Assembly: GCA_965197865.1 (NCBI GenBank)
Contig: CBDANZ010000003.1
Coordinates: 558,001 to 622,000 of the forward strand
Reading direction: 5' to 3'
Origin: CBDANZ01 sp965197865
Lineage (GTDB): Bacteria; Acidobacteriota; Vicinamibacteria; Vicinamibacterales; CAVVIG01
Length of the DNA: 64,000 bases
The position numbers and the translations under genes were made by a program. Positions 1 to 6,891 of the stretch are shown piece by piece. Position 1 is the stretch's first letter. Every line of letters begins with the position of its first letter. The notes under the pieces are model-generated. The model did no database searches. It was not told the origin of the DNA and saw only the letters and a list, made by a program, of their open reading frames with translations.

Positions 1-43
1 ATCGTGGTCGGTCTTCCCCCACCGCGGCGAGCCTGGCCGTCCT

Positions 44-1063
44 TCACCACAGTCGTGAATCCCTCCCTGGCGCGTCCAATCCGAAATAGCCGTACGCCCG
101 CGCCGTCGCGACGCGGCCGCGCGGCGTCCGATCCAGAAAGCCAGCCTGAATCAGGAACGGTTCGTAGATGTCTTCGATCGCGTCCTTCTCTTCACTGATC
201 GCGGCCGCGATGCTGTTGATGCCGACCGGCCCGCCGCCGAACTTGTCAATGATCGTGAGGAGGAGCTTGCGATCGATCTCGTCGAAGCCGAACTCATCCA
301 CTTCGAGCAGCTTCAGCGCCGCGCGCGCCACCTCGCTGGTGACGTGGCCATCTGCGCGCACCTGTGCGAAATCTCGCACCCGCCGTAGCAGCCGGTTCGC
401 GATACGCGGGGTCCCGCGCGACCGGCGCGCAATCTCCCCTTCCGCCAGGTCGTCGATCGGCACTGCAAGAATGCGCGCCGAGCGGCGGACGATCTCTTCC
501 AGATCGGCGGGCGTGTAGAACTCGAGCCGATGGACGATCCCGAATCGCGATCTGAGCGGCGACGTCAGAAGCCCCGCCCGCGTCGTCGAGCCAATCAACG
601 TGAACTTCTGGAGCGGCACCTTCACCGACCGAGCACTCGGCCCCTGGCCGATGATGATGTCGAGCTCGTAGTCCTCGAGCGCGGGGTACAGGATTTCCTC
701 GATCACCGGTGCCATCCGGTGGATTTCGTCGATGAACAGCACGTCGCGCTCACCGAGGTTAGTGAGGAGGGCCGCGAGGTCGCCCGGCCTTTCCAGGACG
801 GGGCCCGACGTTGCCCGCACGGCCGCGCCGAGCTCGTTCGCAATCACGTACGCTAGCGTCGTCTTGCCCAGGCCAGGCGGGCCGTACACCAGCACGTGAT
901 CGAGCGCCTCGACCCGCTTTCGGGCCGCCGCGATCGAAACCTGCAGATTTTCCCGGACCCTGTCCTGGCCGATGTACTCGTCGAGCGTGCGCGGACGCAG
1001 CCCGGCTTCGTACTGCGCGTCTTCGTCGACGCGCCCTGCTGTGACGATGCGATCGTCAGCCAT
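44..1063 (-). CDS. ruvB: Holliday junction branch-migration helicase RuvB
   Basis: RuvB is the hexameric AAA+ motor that drives Holliday-junction branch migration with RuvA during recombination and repair in the cytoplasm. The 339-residue protein has the family length. Walker A GPPGLGKT lies at about residues 61-68, Walker B ends in DEIH near 112-115, and a sensor-1 STTRAG motif follows. The C-terminal winged-helix region is present and ends normally. The ATG at 1063 is the first start that includes the conserved N-terminal R-P-x-x-L-x-E-Y-I-G segment. It is the last gene of the yebC-ruvC-ruvA-ruvB run but is separated from ruvA by about 130 bp containing a palindromic repeat, so it may be expressed partly on its own. 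No strong Shine-Dalgarno is visible. Confidence 0.97.
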   Translation of the reverse strand: MADDRIVTAGRVDEDAQYEAGLRPRTLDEYIGQDRVRENLQVSIAAARKRVEALDHVLVYGPPGLGKTTLAYVIANELGAAVRATSGPVLERPGDLAALLTNLGERDVLFIDEIHRMAPVIEEILYPALEDYELDIIIGQGPSARSVKVPLQKFTLIGSTTRAGLLTSPLRSRFGIVHRLEFYTPADLEEIVRRSARILAVPIDDLAEGEIARRSRGTPRIANRLLRRVRDFAQVRADGHVTSEVARAALKLLEVDEFGFDEIDRKLLLTIIDKFGGGPVGINSIAAAISEEKDAIEDIYEPFLIQAGFLDRTPRGRVATARAYGYFGLDAPGRDSRLW

Positions 1064-1066
1064 TAG

Positions 1067-1194
1067 TTGTCATTCGTCGTCAGTCGCCAGTCAAGGCCAA
1101 CGTGCTCATCGCCTCACGGTCCGCGCCGGACCGGCGATTCGCGACTGGTGACTCGTGACTCGTGACTTGCGACTCGTGACTTGCGATTGTCGAC
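1067..1194. repeat. word-palindrome repeat between ruvA and ruvB
   Basis: The left arm (1067-1092) and right arm (1141-1194) are inverted with respect to each other. The right arm is made of near-tandem copies of a word like GACTCGTGACTT. The middle is GC-rich and self-complementary (CCGGACCGG-like). It occupies the whole ruvA-ruvB gap. It is one of a set of structurally similar elements in this window. Function is unknown. Confidence 0.6.
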
Positions 1195-1793
1195 TATTTC
1201 GCCAGTTCCCTCAGCGCCTGTTTCAGCGTGTGTTCGAAGTCGCCGTCGGGCGTCCGTCTGACGGCCGCCTCGACGGCTCTTTCGGCGAGTGGCCGATGAT
1301 ACCCCAGGTTCGTCAGCGCCGAGAGGAGGTCGTCGCGCAGGGGCGGCGCCTCGGACGCGGCCCCCCGATCGCCGTCGGCACCCACCCGCGCGCGCGGCAG
1401 CCGATCCTTCAGCTCGAGGACGATCCGCTCCGACGTCTTCTTGCCGACGCCGGGAATGGCTGTCAGCCGCGAGACGTCGTCCCGCTCGATCGCGCGAATC
1501 AACTCGGCCGGCTCGATGCCAGACAGCACTGCCAGCGCAACCTTCGGCCCGATGCCGCTGACGCCAATCAGCCGCTCGAACAGCTCCTGCTCCAGCCGCG
1601 TCGCGAAGCCGTAGAGCGCGAGCGCGTCTTCACGCACATGCGTATGCACGCGAAGGACAATCTCGCTTCCAGCCTCGCCGAGACCGTAAAACGTGGAGAG
1701 CGGCACCGCCACGTCGTAGCCCACGCCGTTCACATCCACGACAATCCGGTTCGGTTGCTTGTCGAGAATCCGCCCGCGAAGATGCCGGATCAC
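1194..1793 (-). CDS. ruvA: Holliday junction-binding protein RuvA
   Basis: RuvA binds the four-way junction as a tetramer and loads RuvB. The protein is about 199 residues, the usual size. It begins MIRHLRGRI, matching the family's MI-x-x-L-x-G start. Two helix-hairpin-helix motifs are visible (GVSGIGPKVAL and AIPGVGKKTSERI), followed by the flexible linker and the C-terminal domain III that contacts RuvB (ALTNLGY). The reading frame is open much further upstream, but the GTG at 1793 gives the conserved N-terminus and overlaps the ruvC stop as GTGA, which fits translational coupling. Confidence 0.96.
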   Translation of the reverse strand: MIRHLRGRILDKQPNRIVVDVNGVGYDVAVPLSTFYGLGEAGSEIVLRVHTHVREDALALYGFATRLEQELFERLIGVSGIGPKVALAVLSGIEPAELIRAIERDDVSRLTAIPGVGKKTSERIVLELKDRLPRARVGADGDRGAASEAPPLRDDLLSALTNLGYHRPLAERAVEAAVRRTPDGDFEHTLKQALRELAK

Positions 1794-2341
1794 GACCGTG
1801 CGGGGCGATAGTGACGCCAGTTTGTGATGGCCTTGCCGCGAGGCGCCACCCTCGCGGCCGCGGCCCGCTCGGGCGCCGTCGAATGCACGTGACAGATCGC
1901 AACGGCCAGGGCGTCGGCGGCGTCGTGGGGCGAAGGAAGTGCCTCGAGCCCGAGAATCAGTTTCACCATGTGCTGGATCTGGTGCTTCTCGGCCCGCCCG
2001 TAGCCGACGACCGCCCGTTTGATTTCGGCGGGCGTGTACTCGACGACCGGGACCCGCGCTTCGACGGCGGCCAGCATGGCGACGCCCCGCGCGTGGCCCA
2101 GCTTGAGCGCGCTGCGCACGTTGGTCGCATGAAACAGGCTCTCGATGGCGACACAGTCGGGCCCGCAGTCCGCCAGGAGCGCGACCAGGCCGCTGTGAAT
2201 CTTCTGCAGCTTTTCTGGAAACGACACGATCACGGGGATGGTGATGGCACCGCAGACGATAATCCGATGGCGTGAGCCGTCCGTCTCGACGCAACCGTAG
2301 CCGGTGCGCGCCGAACCGGGGTCGATGCCGAAGATCTTCAC
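1790..2341 (-). CDS. ruvC: Crossover junction endodeoxyribonuclease RuvC
   Basis: RuvC is the Mg-dependent nuclease that resolves Holliday junctions made accessible by RuvAB. The 183-residue product starts MKIFGIDPGSARTGYG, placing the first catalytic Asp at residue 7. The second acidic residue is in the VAIESLF segment and the last pair in HDAADALAVA. The start is GTG at 2341, overlapping the yebC stop as GTGA, and the gene ends in a GTGA overlap with ruvA. The three genes are therefore tightly coupled. Confidence 0.96.
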   Translation of the reverse strand: MKIFGIDPGSARTGYGCVETDGSRHRIIVCGAITIPVIVSFPEKLQKIHSGLVALLADCGPDCVAIESLFHATNVRSALKLGHARGVAMLAAVEARVPVVEYTPAEIKRAVVGYGRAEKHQIQHMVKLILGLEALPSPHDAADALAVAICHVHSTAPERAAAARVAPRGKAITNWRHYRPARS

Positions 2342-3087
2342 GCGAGCGAAGCCTCGATCTCCTTTTCCTCGATGTCGAAATTCGACCAGACGTGGCGCAC
2401 GTCGTCGTGATCGTCGAGCGCCTCCATCAGCCTCACCATCTGCTGCGCCTGCTTACCTTCGAGCTTCAGATAGTTCCTCGGCAGCATGGAAAGTTCGGCC
2501 GCATCGGGTTCGACACCGAGCTTTTTCACCGCTTCGAGCACCTGCTGAAATGTCCCCGGCGACGACAACACTTCCCAGCTGTCTTCATCGTCGCGCAGAT
2601 CGTCGCCGCCGGCGTCGAGCACCGCGCTCATCAGATCGTCTTCCTTGACCTTGCTTTTCTGGACGACGATGTACCCGCGCTTGGTGAACATCCAGGCCAC
2701 GGCGTTGGTCTCGGCGAGGTTGCCGCCGTGCTTGGTCAAGATGTGACGGATCTCGCCGACGGCGCGATTCCTGTTGTCGGTGAGCATGTCGACGATGACC
2801 GCCGCGCCCCCAGGCCCGTAGGCTTCGTACTGGACCTCTTCGTACGAGACGCCCGGCTCCTCACCAGTGCCCCGGCGGATCGCCCGCTTGATATTGTCGG
2901 CGGGCATGTTGCTCTGCTTCGCGTCTGCGATGACCGTGCGCAGACGTGGGTTCATGTCGGGATCGGCACCGCCAGCGCGGGCAGCAATCGTCAGCTCCTT
3001 TATGAGGCGCGTGAAAATCTTGCCGCGCTTGGCGTCGGCCGCACCCTTCTTATGCTTGATGGAGTGCCACTTGGAATGGCCCGACAT
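2338..3087 (-). CDS. yebC: YebC/PmpR-family protein
   Basis: This is a YebC-family protein of about 249 residues. Members have been described as DNA-binding regulators and, more recently, as translation factors helping ribosomes through difficult sequences. It starts MSGHSKWHSIKHKKG, the hallmark of the family, and carries the conserved R-x-x-I-x-x-A-K-x-x-N-M-P segment near residue 55 and the EAYGPGG motif. The ATG at 3087 is preceded by CGGGAG at good spacing, so the longer upstream reading frame is not used. YebC next to ruvC is a widespread arrangement and here starts the operon. Confidence 0.96.
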   Translation of the reverse strand: MSGHSKWHSIKHKKGAADAKRGKIFTRLIKELTIAARAGGADPDMNPRLRTVIADAKQSNMPADNIKRAIRRGTGEEPGVSYEEVQYEAYGPGGAAVIVDMLTDNRNRAVGEIRHILTKHGGNLAETNAVAWMFTKRGYIVVQKSKVKEDDLMSAVLDAGGDDLRDDEDSWEVLSSPGTFQQVLEAVKKLGVEPDAAELSMLPRNYLKLEGKQAQQMVRLMEALDDHDDVRHVWSNFDIEEKEIEASLA

Positions 3088-3195
3088 ATCAAAACTCCCG
3101 GCAATCAACAAGATCGAACGGAAAATCTTACCACAGTGGGAGGGCGCCTGAAGGCCTGCCCGACCGACCACGTGGGCTTGCGACCGGTGACTTTG

Positions 3196-3906
3196 TCAAG
3201 CCGAGATGGCGAACTCGTCGGCGACGATCGGGCGGGTGCGAGGCAACCGGCCGAGCCAGGCGAGGCCACCGATCATGGTGAGAACGACGACGAAAATGAT
3301 CAGCTTCAGAGCGTTGAAGACCCGCGTCTCGGGAAGAACTTTCCACACGAACCAGAGGACGGGCTGCGCCGTGGCCACTGCCCACACGCTGCCGTAGAAG
3401 TAACGCCGTTCGCGGCCTTCTCCTCTGGTTGACGGCCCTGCGCGAGGAAGCCGGCCCAGCGCACCCACAACCCACAGAGATCCCGCGAGCGGATAGTACC
3501 CGAACCCGTAGATCTGCTTGAGATACCACTGGCTTGTGACGACGGCGGTGACGAGGCCCGCGACATTGAGAAGGGTGAACGTGACGAGCTCGCTCCAGGC
3601 GACGGTGTAGCAGATCCGTCGATGGAGCGGGTTGGGTCGATCCTCGGTGAATCGGACGATCAAGGGCGTTGCTTCAGTGCCGGGGAGCCGGCCGAACAGG
3701 CCGGCGACGGCCGTGCCGAGCACGACGGCGCTCAACCACCACTGCATCCGCGAATCGAATCCGCGCTCGAAGAGATCGAAAGTCAGCGGCCCTGGCGCGA
3801 TGAAAAAGGCAAAGATCCAGACGGGCCAGTGGTTGAAGCGGTAATACAGCTTGTTGTGATCGCGGATCTTGCGCTGCGACGCGTATTCGACAGGAATCGA
3901 CGCCAC
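3196..3906 (-). CDS. predicted integral membrane protein of unknown function
   Basis: The product is not recognised as a named family. The 236-residue protein has four to five hydrophobic stretches: about 27-43 (WPVWIFAFFIAPG), 56-70, 104-125 (TFTLLNVAGLVTAVV), 140-150 and 208-228 near the C-terminus (LIIFVVVLTMIGGLAWLG). A charged loop (RAGPSTRGEGRERR) separates the fourth and fifth. The only in-frame start is GTG at 3906, with an AGGA lying too close to act well, so the start is uncertain. The gene is upstream of and codirectional with yebC but separated by about 100 bp. Its 5' flank holds a hairpin repeat. Confidence 0.75.
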   Translation of the reverse strand: MASIPVEYASQRKIRDHNKLYYRFNHWPVWIFAFFIAPGPLTFDLFERGFDSRMQWWLSAVVLGTAVAGLFGRLPGTEATPLIVRFTEDRPNPLHRRICYTVAWSELVTFTLLNVAGLVTAVVTSQWYLKQIYGFGYYPLAGSLWVVGALGRLPRAGPSTRGEGRERRYFYGSVWAVATAQPVLWFVWKVLPETRVFNALKLIIFVVVLTMIGGLAWLGRLPRTRPIVADEFAISA

Positions 3907-3962
3907 TCCTGGGTGTGTTTATCAAACATCGCTGAAGTCCGTCAACCGTCGTCTCACCTCCT

Positions 3963-4035
3963 GACGACAAGCGGTTGCATCACCGGGCGGGCCGGTCTGA
4001 AGACCCGCGCGACATCAGAGGTTATCAAACCGCTT
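3963..4035. repeat. dispersed hairpin repeat, copy 1
   Basis: A 70-bp element with outer inverted ends (AGCGGTTGCATCACC and GGTTATCAAACCGCT) and an inner hairpin around CCGGTCTGAAGACCCG. A second, very similar copy lies at 29606-29675. It sits between the membrane protein and the alkB-like gene. The two copies share most positions, including GACATCAGAGGTTAT versus CACATCAGAGGTTAT. REP-like in structure. Confidence 0.75.
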
Positions 4036-4040
4036 CTAGT

Positions 4041-4658
4041 CTAGTACTGCCGAAACGTCAGGTTAAAGCGCCCAGTGAGCGCGAGCCCGGGTGGAGCGGT
4101 TGCCGGCAAGATGCGTGACACACCGTGATAGCGGAGGCGTGACTGACCACCGAACACGAAAGCGTCGCCAGATTCGAGCGGAATCGCCTGCACGGGATCG
4201 CGGCGCCTCGTGCCGCCGAACAGGAACCGCGCCGTGTCGCCGAGCGACACCGACACGACCGGCAAGCCCTGCGCGATCGACGCCTCGCTTTCGTCCTTGT
4301 CCTGGTGAAGGCCCATCCGTCCGTCGCAGTCGTAGTAGTTCATGATGCAGAGGTCTGGTTCGAGCGCCATCCCCGCCGCCGCAGCAATCTCGCGTGCCAG
4401 CACGCAAAAGTCGTCCGGCAAAGGCGGCGCCGGCTGACCGTCGAAGTCCGTGCGGGTCGTTTCGTATCGATATGTCGTCCCGTTCCAGTGCCGGCCGAGG
4501 CAGAGCATGCGCACGTGCATCCTGCCGCCGCCCCGCACGAGGGGCACATAGGCCGGAACCGCACCGTCGGCGAGCGACCGACAGGCCGCCACCAAAGCTC
4601 TCTGACGGCCGCAAGGAAGATATCGCGCAAAGTAGAAGGCGCCCGGTGCGAGTTCCAT
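4041..4658 (-). CDS. AlkB-like 2-oxoglutarate/Fe(II) dioxygenase
   Basis: AlkB-type enzymes oxidatively demethylate alkylated DNA or RNA bases using 2-oxoglutarate, O2 and Fe(II). The 205-residue protein has the iron triad in order: the H-x-D of LHQDKDE, then the distal His in RYHGVSRI, followed by the 2-oxoglutarate-binding arginines in GRFNLTFR at the C-terminus. NYYDCDGRMGLHQD matches the AlkB N-Y-Y-x-x-x-x-x-M/L-x-x-H-x-D pattern. Start ATG at 4658; no clear Shine-Dalgarno. It is divergent from the HupE-like gene with only about 50 bp between starts. The length and organisation are those of E. coli AlkB rather than of the eukaryotic paralogs. Confidence 0.92.
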   Translation of the reverse strand: MELAPGAFYFARYLPCGRQRALVAACRSLADGAVPAYVPLVRGGGRMHVRMLCLGRHWNGTTYRYETTRTDFDGQPAPPLPDDFCVLAREIAAAAGMALEPDLCIMNYYDCDGRMGLHQDKDESEASIAQGLPVVSVSLGDTARFLFGGTRRRDPVQAIPLESGDAFVFGGQSRLRYHGVSRILPATAPPGLALTGRFNLTFRQY

Positions 4659-4709
4659 GGAAAGGCGGTCCCGACTCGTACGTTATCATTGACGGCCCTG
4701 GAGCTCTCG

Positions 4710-5801
4710 GTGCCCTTCAAGCGGCTCGCCATCGGTGGGATCCTCGCCGCTCTCGTCGGCACTGCAACGCCGGTGACGGCCCACCCCGTGCCCTTCAGCT
4801 ATCTTGATGTCCATATCGAACCGGGCGCGCTCGGACTCACGTTGGTCGTGCACATTTATGACGTAGCGCACGACCTGAAAATCGAGCCCATGGAGCGCCT
4901 GCTTGAACCGACCGTGCTGCAGGAGCAGGCCGGCGCGATCACGGCGATGCTCGGCGGTCGGCTGGCGCTCGCCGCCGATGGGCGGTCGGTTGCCGTCGAC
5001 ACGTGGTTGGCGCTGGAACCTCTGCCCGGCCGCCAGGCCATCCGCCTCCGCGCCCGCTACAACGCGGGCGGATCGCCTGGCGCCGTAACAGTGACCGCTG
5101 CGATGTTTCCCTACGATCCGCAGCATCAGACGTTTGTCAATTTCTACGAGCGCGGGACGCTCACGTTACAGGCGATCCTCGATCGCGACCGCTCACAGTT
5201 CGAGTACTTCGCCGGCACGCGCCAGGGCACACTGGCGGTCGTCCGGAAGTTCGTGCCTTCCGGCATTCACCATATCCTCATTGGACCGGACCATCTCCTT
5301 TTTCTGGTCGGTCTGATGCTGCTCGGCGGCTCCCTTCGCCGGCTTACCTTCGTGGTCACCGCCTTTACGGCGGCGCACAGCATCACGCTGTCGCTGGCTG
5401 CGCTGAACATTTTCAGCCCGTCTGCCCAGATCGTCGAGCCGGCGATCGCCTTGAGCATCGTGTACGTTGGTGTAGATAATCTGATGGTACGCGGCGGCCG
5501 CGATATGCGCAGCTGGATCGCGTTCGCCTTCGGCTTTATTCACGGGTTCGGGTTCGCCAACGTGCTGCGCGAGATGGATCTGCCGAGGCGCGCGCTCGGC
5601 TGGTCGCTGTTCTCGTTCAACATCGGCGTCGAAATCGGTCAACTCTTCGTGGTCGTTGCCGTCGCGGCCGCGCTCGCGGCCCTGCGATCACGCAGCCAGG
5701 CAGCTGGCCGCCGGCTGGCGTTCGCTGGGTCGATTGTTGTCATCATGGCTGGGGCATACTGGTTTATTCAACGCGTGTTTTTTCACGGAGGAATGGCATG
5801 A
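4710..5801 (+). CDS. HupE/UreJ-family membrane protein
   Basis: This is a secreted/membrane protein with a C-terminal HupE/UreJ-like domain, a family proposed to move nickel or other divalent metals. From the GTG at 4710 the protein has a clean signal peptide (MPFKRLAIGG...VTAHP), an extracytoplasmic N-terminal domain of about 170 residues, and then six or so membrane helices. The first helix carries HHILIGPDH, the H-x-x-x-G-x-D-H metal motif of the family, and later helices carry HGFGFAN. A GGAG lies about 7 nt upstream of this GTG. The frame is open much further upstream, but that part overlaps alkB and is not plausible. The true substrate is unknown. A short ATG overlaps its stop (ATGA). 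Confidence 0.88.
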   Translation: MPFKRLAIGGILAALVGTATPVTAHPVPFSYLDVHIEPGALGLTLVVHIYDVAHDLKIEPMERLLEPTVLQEQAGAITAMLGGRLALAADGRSVAVDTWLALEPLPGRQAIRLRARYNAGGSPGAVTVTAAMFPYDPQHQTFVNFYERGTLTLQAILDRDRSQFEYFAGTRQGTLAVVRKFVPSGIHHILIGPDHLLFLVGLMLLGGSLRRLTFVVTAFTAAHSITLSLAALNIFSPSAQIVEPAIALSIVYVGVDNLMVRGGRDMRSWIAFAFGFIHGFGFANVLREMDLPRRALGWSLFSFNIGVEIGQLFVVVAVAAALAALRSRSQAAGRRLAFAGSIVVIMAGAYWFIQRVFFHGGMA

Positions 5802-6018
5802 GACGAGCGGCCATGTTAGGCGTGCTGATCGCGGCAGGTGCCCTGGCGACCGTCGCTGCTTATCAGCAGCAGCCGGCCAGCGCCGGCTAGGGGCAGCCGG
5901 CACCACGGGTCGTTGAAGTCGACAAGCTCAAAAGACAACTCGTTCGTGCCCAGAGGCGGCGGCAATGCCGCGGTGTTCGTGATGACGAACGGTGTCACCG
6001 TTGTCGAGGCGTCTGCCT
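5798..6018 (+). pseudogene. 5' stump of a secreted metallo-beta-lactamase-fold hydrolase
   Basis: The ATG at 5798 overlaps the stop of the HupE-like gene and has a GGAGG before it. It encodes a signal peptide (MRRAAMLGVLIAAGALATVA) and AYQQQ, then hits TAG at 5888. Beyond the stop, one more frame change gives VVEVDKLK followed by KDNSFVPRGGGNAAVFVMTN and GVTVVEAS. This reads like the N-terminus of Acidobacteria secreted MBL-fold hydrolases just before the H-x-H-x-D-H region. The metal-binding part is missing, because a small mobile element starts at 6019 and no further homologous sequence follows it. The family assignment rests on motif memory, so it is moderate. Confidence 0.65.
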
Positions 6019-6184
6019 CTAGCAGTCCGTGGTGAAAGTCCGTCTGCATTCGACGAGCGATGCATCCTCGTGGCCTGCGTTGCTCCTCCATCAAATACAG
6101 GCGGTATTCTCGGTCGTCGCGCCTTGCCCGCGAGGCGCCTCGCTCGTCTCGGTGCAGCGCCCGACTTTCACCACGGACTGCTAG
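6019..6184. mobile_element. 166-bp MITE sharing termini with the nearby IS1182-like element
   Basis: Perfect 22-bp terminal inverted repeats CTAGCAGTCCGTGGTGAAAG(TC) occupy 6019-6040 and, inverted, 6163-6184. The outermost CTAG is directly repeated and may be the target duplication. The 122 bp between the ends has no plausible gene. The same terminus, with a few changes, bounds the transposase-encoding element at 6892-8380 (20/22 matches at its right end, 16/22 at its left). This is a non-autonomous element that the neighbouring transposase type could mobilise. Confidence 0.8.
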
Positions 6185-6190
6185 GCACAC

Positions 6191-6235
6191 TCTTGGCCGG
6201 CTGAAGCCGGCCAACACCAGTCATAAAACGACTTC
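6191..6235. repeat. hairpin repeat next to msrA, related to copy at 8745
   Basis: TTGGCCGGCTGAAGCCGGCCAA is a near-perfect stem with a TGAA-type loop. It is followed by ACACCAGTCATAAAACGACT. A close relative (CTGGCCGGCGGAAGCCGGGCC followed by ACTGCCAGTTATGAAAT) is at 8745-8785. Both sit directly downstream of a minus-strand methionine sulfoxide reductase gene (msrA, msrB), so they could double as transcription-end hairpins. Confidence 0.65.
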
Positions 6236-6816
6236 TACCGGCTGACGACTCCTCCTGGGCAAGTGACGCCGGTCCCGCCGAGGCCGCAGTAGCCTCCTGG
6301 ATTCTTGGCGAGATACTGCTGGTGGTAGTCCTCCGCATAGTAGAACTCCGGCGCAGGACTGATCTCCGTGGTAATGCGGCCGTAGCCGGCCTTCGCCAGC
6401 TCGCTCTGAAACGCCGCGCGGGACTGTTCTGCGGCCTGCTGCTGTTGGTCATCATAGTAGTAGATACCCGACCGATACTGCGTCCCGACGTCGTTTCCCT
6501 GCCGCATACCCTGCGTCGGGTCGTGATTTTCCCAGAACACTTTCAGCAGGTCCTCGTAGCGGATGACCTTCGGATCGAAGACGACGAGGACCACTTCGGC
6601 GTGCGCGGTCACGCCGCTGCAAACCTCGCGGTAGGTCGGGTTTGGCGTATGGCCGGCCGCGTAACCAACGGCGGTGGAGTACACGCCGGAACGCTGCCAG
6701 AGCTTGCGTTCCGCGCCCCAGAAGCACCCCATGGCGAACATCGCGCGGCCGAAACCGTCCGGAAACGGCAGCTCGAGCCGATGTCCGTTCACGAAGTGCG
6801 CGGCGGAAAGCGGCAT
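6235..6816 (-). CDS. msrA: Peptide-methionine (S)-S-oxide reductase MsrA
   Basis: MsrA reduces the S epimer of methionine sulfoxide in oxidised proteins. The 193-residue protein has the active-site motif AMGCFWGAE near residues 28-36, with the catalytic Cys inside GCFWG. The conserved VGYAGG-like segment here reads VGYAAG, and DPTQGMRQGNDVGTQYRS and YHQQYLAKNPGGYCG carry the rest of the family core, including a C-terminal Cys that could act as resolving residue. No signal peptide is seen, so it is cytoplasmic. Start ATG at 6816. The partner reductase msrB lies 2 kb away on the same strand, separated by the IS and a small SAP/Rho-N-like gene; the IS may have split a once closer pair. Confidence 0.96.
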   Translation of the reverse strand: MPLSAAHFVNGHRLELPFPDGFGRAMFAMGCFWGAERKLWQRSGVYSTAVGYAAGHTPNPTYREVCSGVTAHAEVVLVVFDPKVIRYEDLLKVFWENHDPTQGMRQGNDVGTQYRSGIYYYDDQQQQAAEQSRAAFQSELAKAGYGRITTEISPAPEFYYAEDYHQQYLAKNPGGYCGLGGTGVTCPGGVVSR

Positions 6817-6891
6817 GCGTACCTCACGTCCCAGCAGCGTCTCACTCCGCGAACTCTGACCATATTCGGAACACGTTCGCCTTCGGCGCGC

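Noticed and set aside
1141..1194. CRISPR-like tandem repeat
   Set aside because: The units are 7-12 nt, overlap each other and have no spacers; they form one arm of a palindrome.
1194..2294. 366-codon frame covering ruvA and part of ruvC
   Set aside because: Only the part after 1793 matches RuvA. The upstream part is ruvC read in another frame.
4305..4709. Long N-terminal extension of the HupE-like protein
   Set aside because: It overlaps alkB antisense. The GTG at 4710 gives a clean signal peptide and has a ribosome-binding site.
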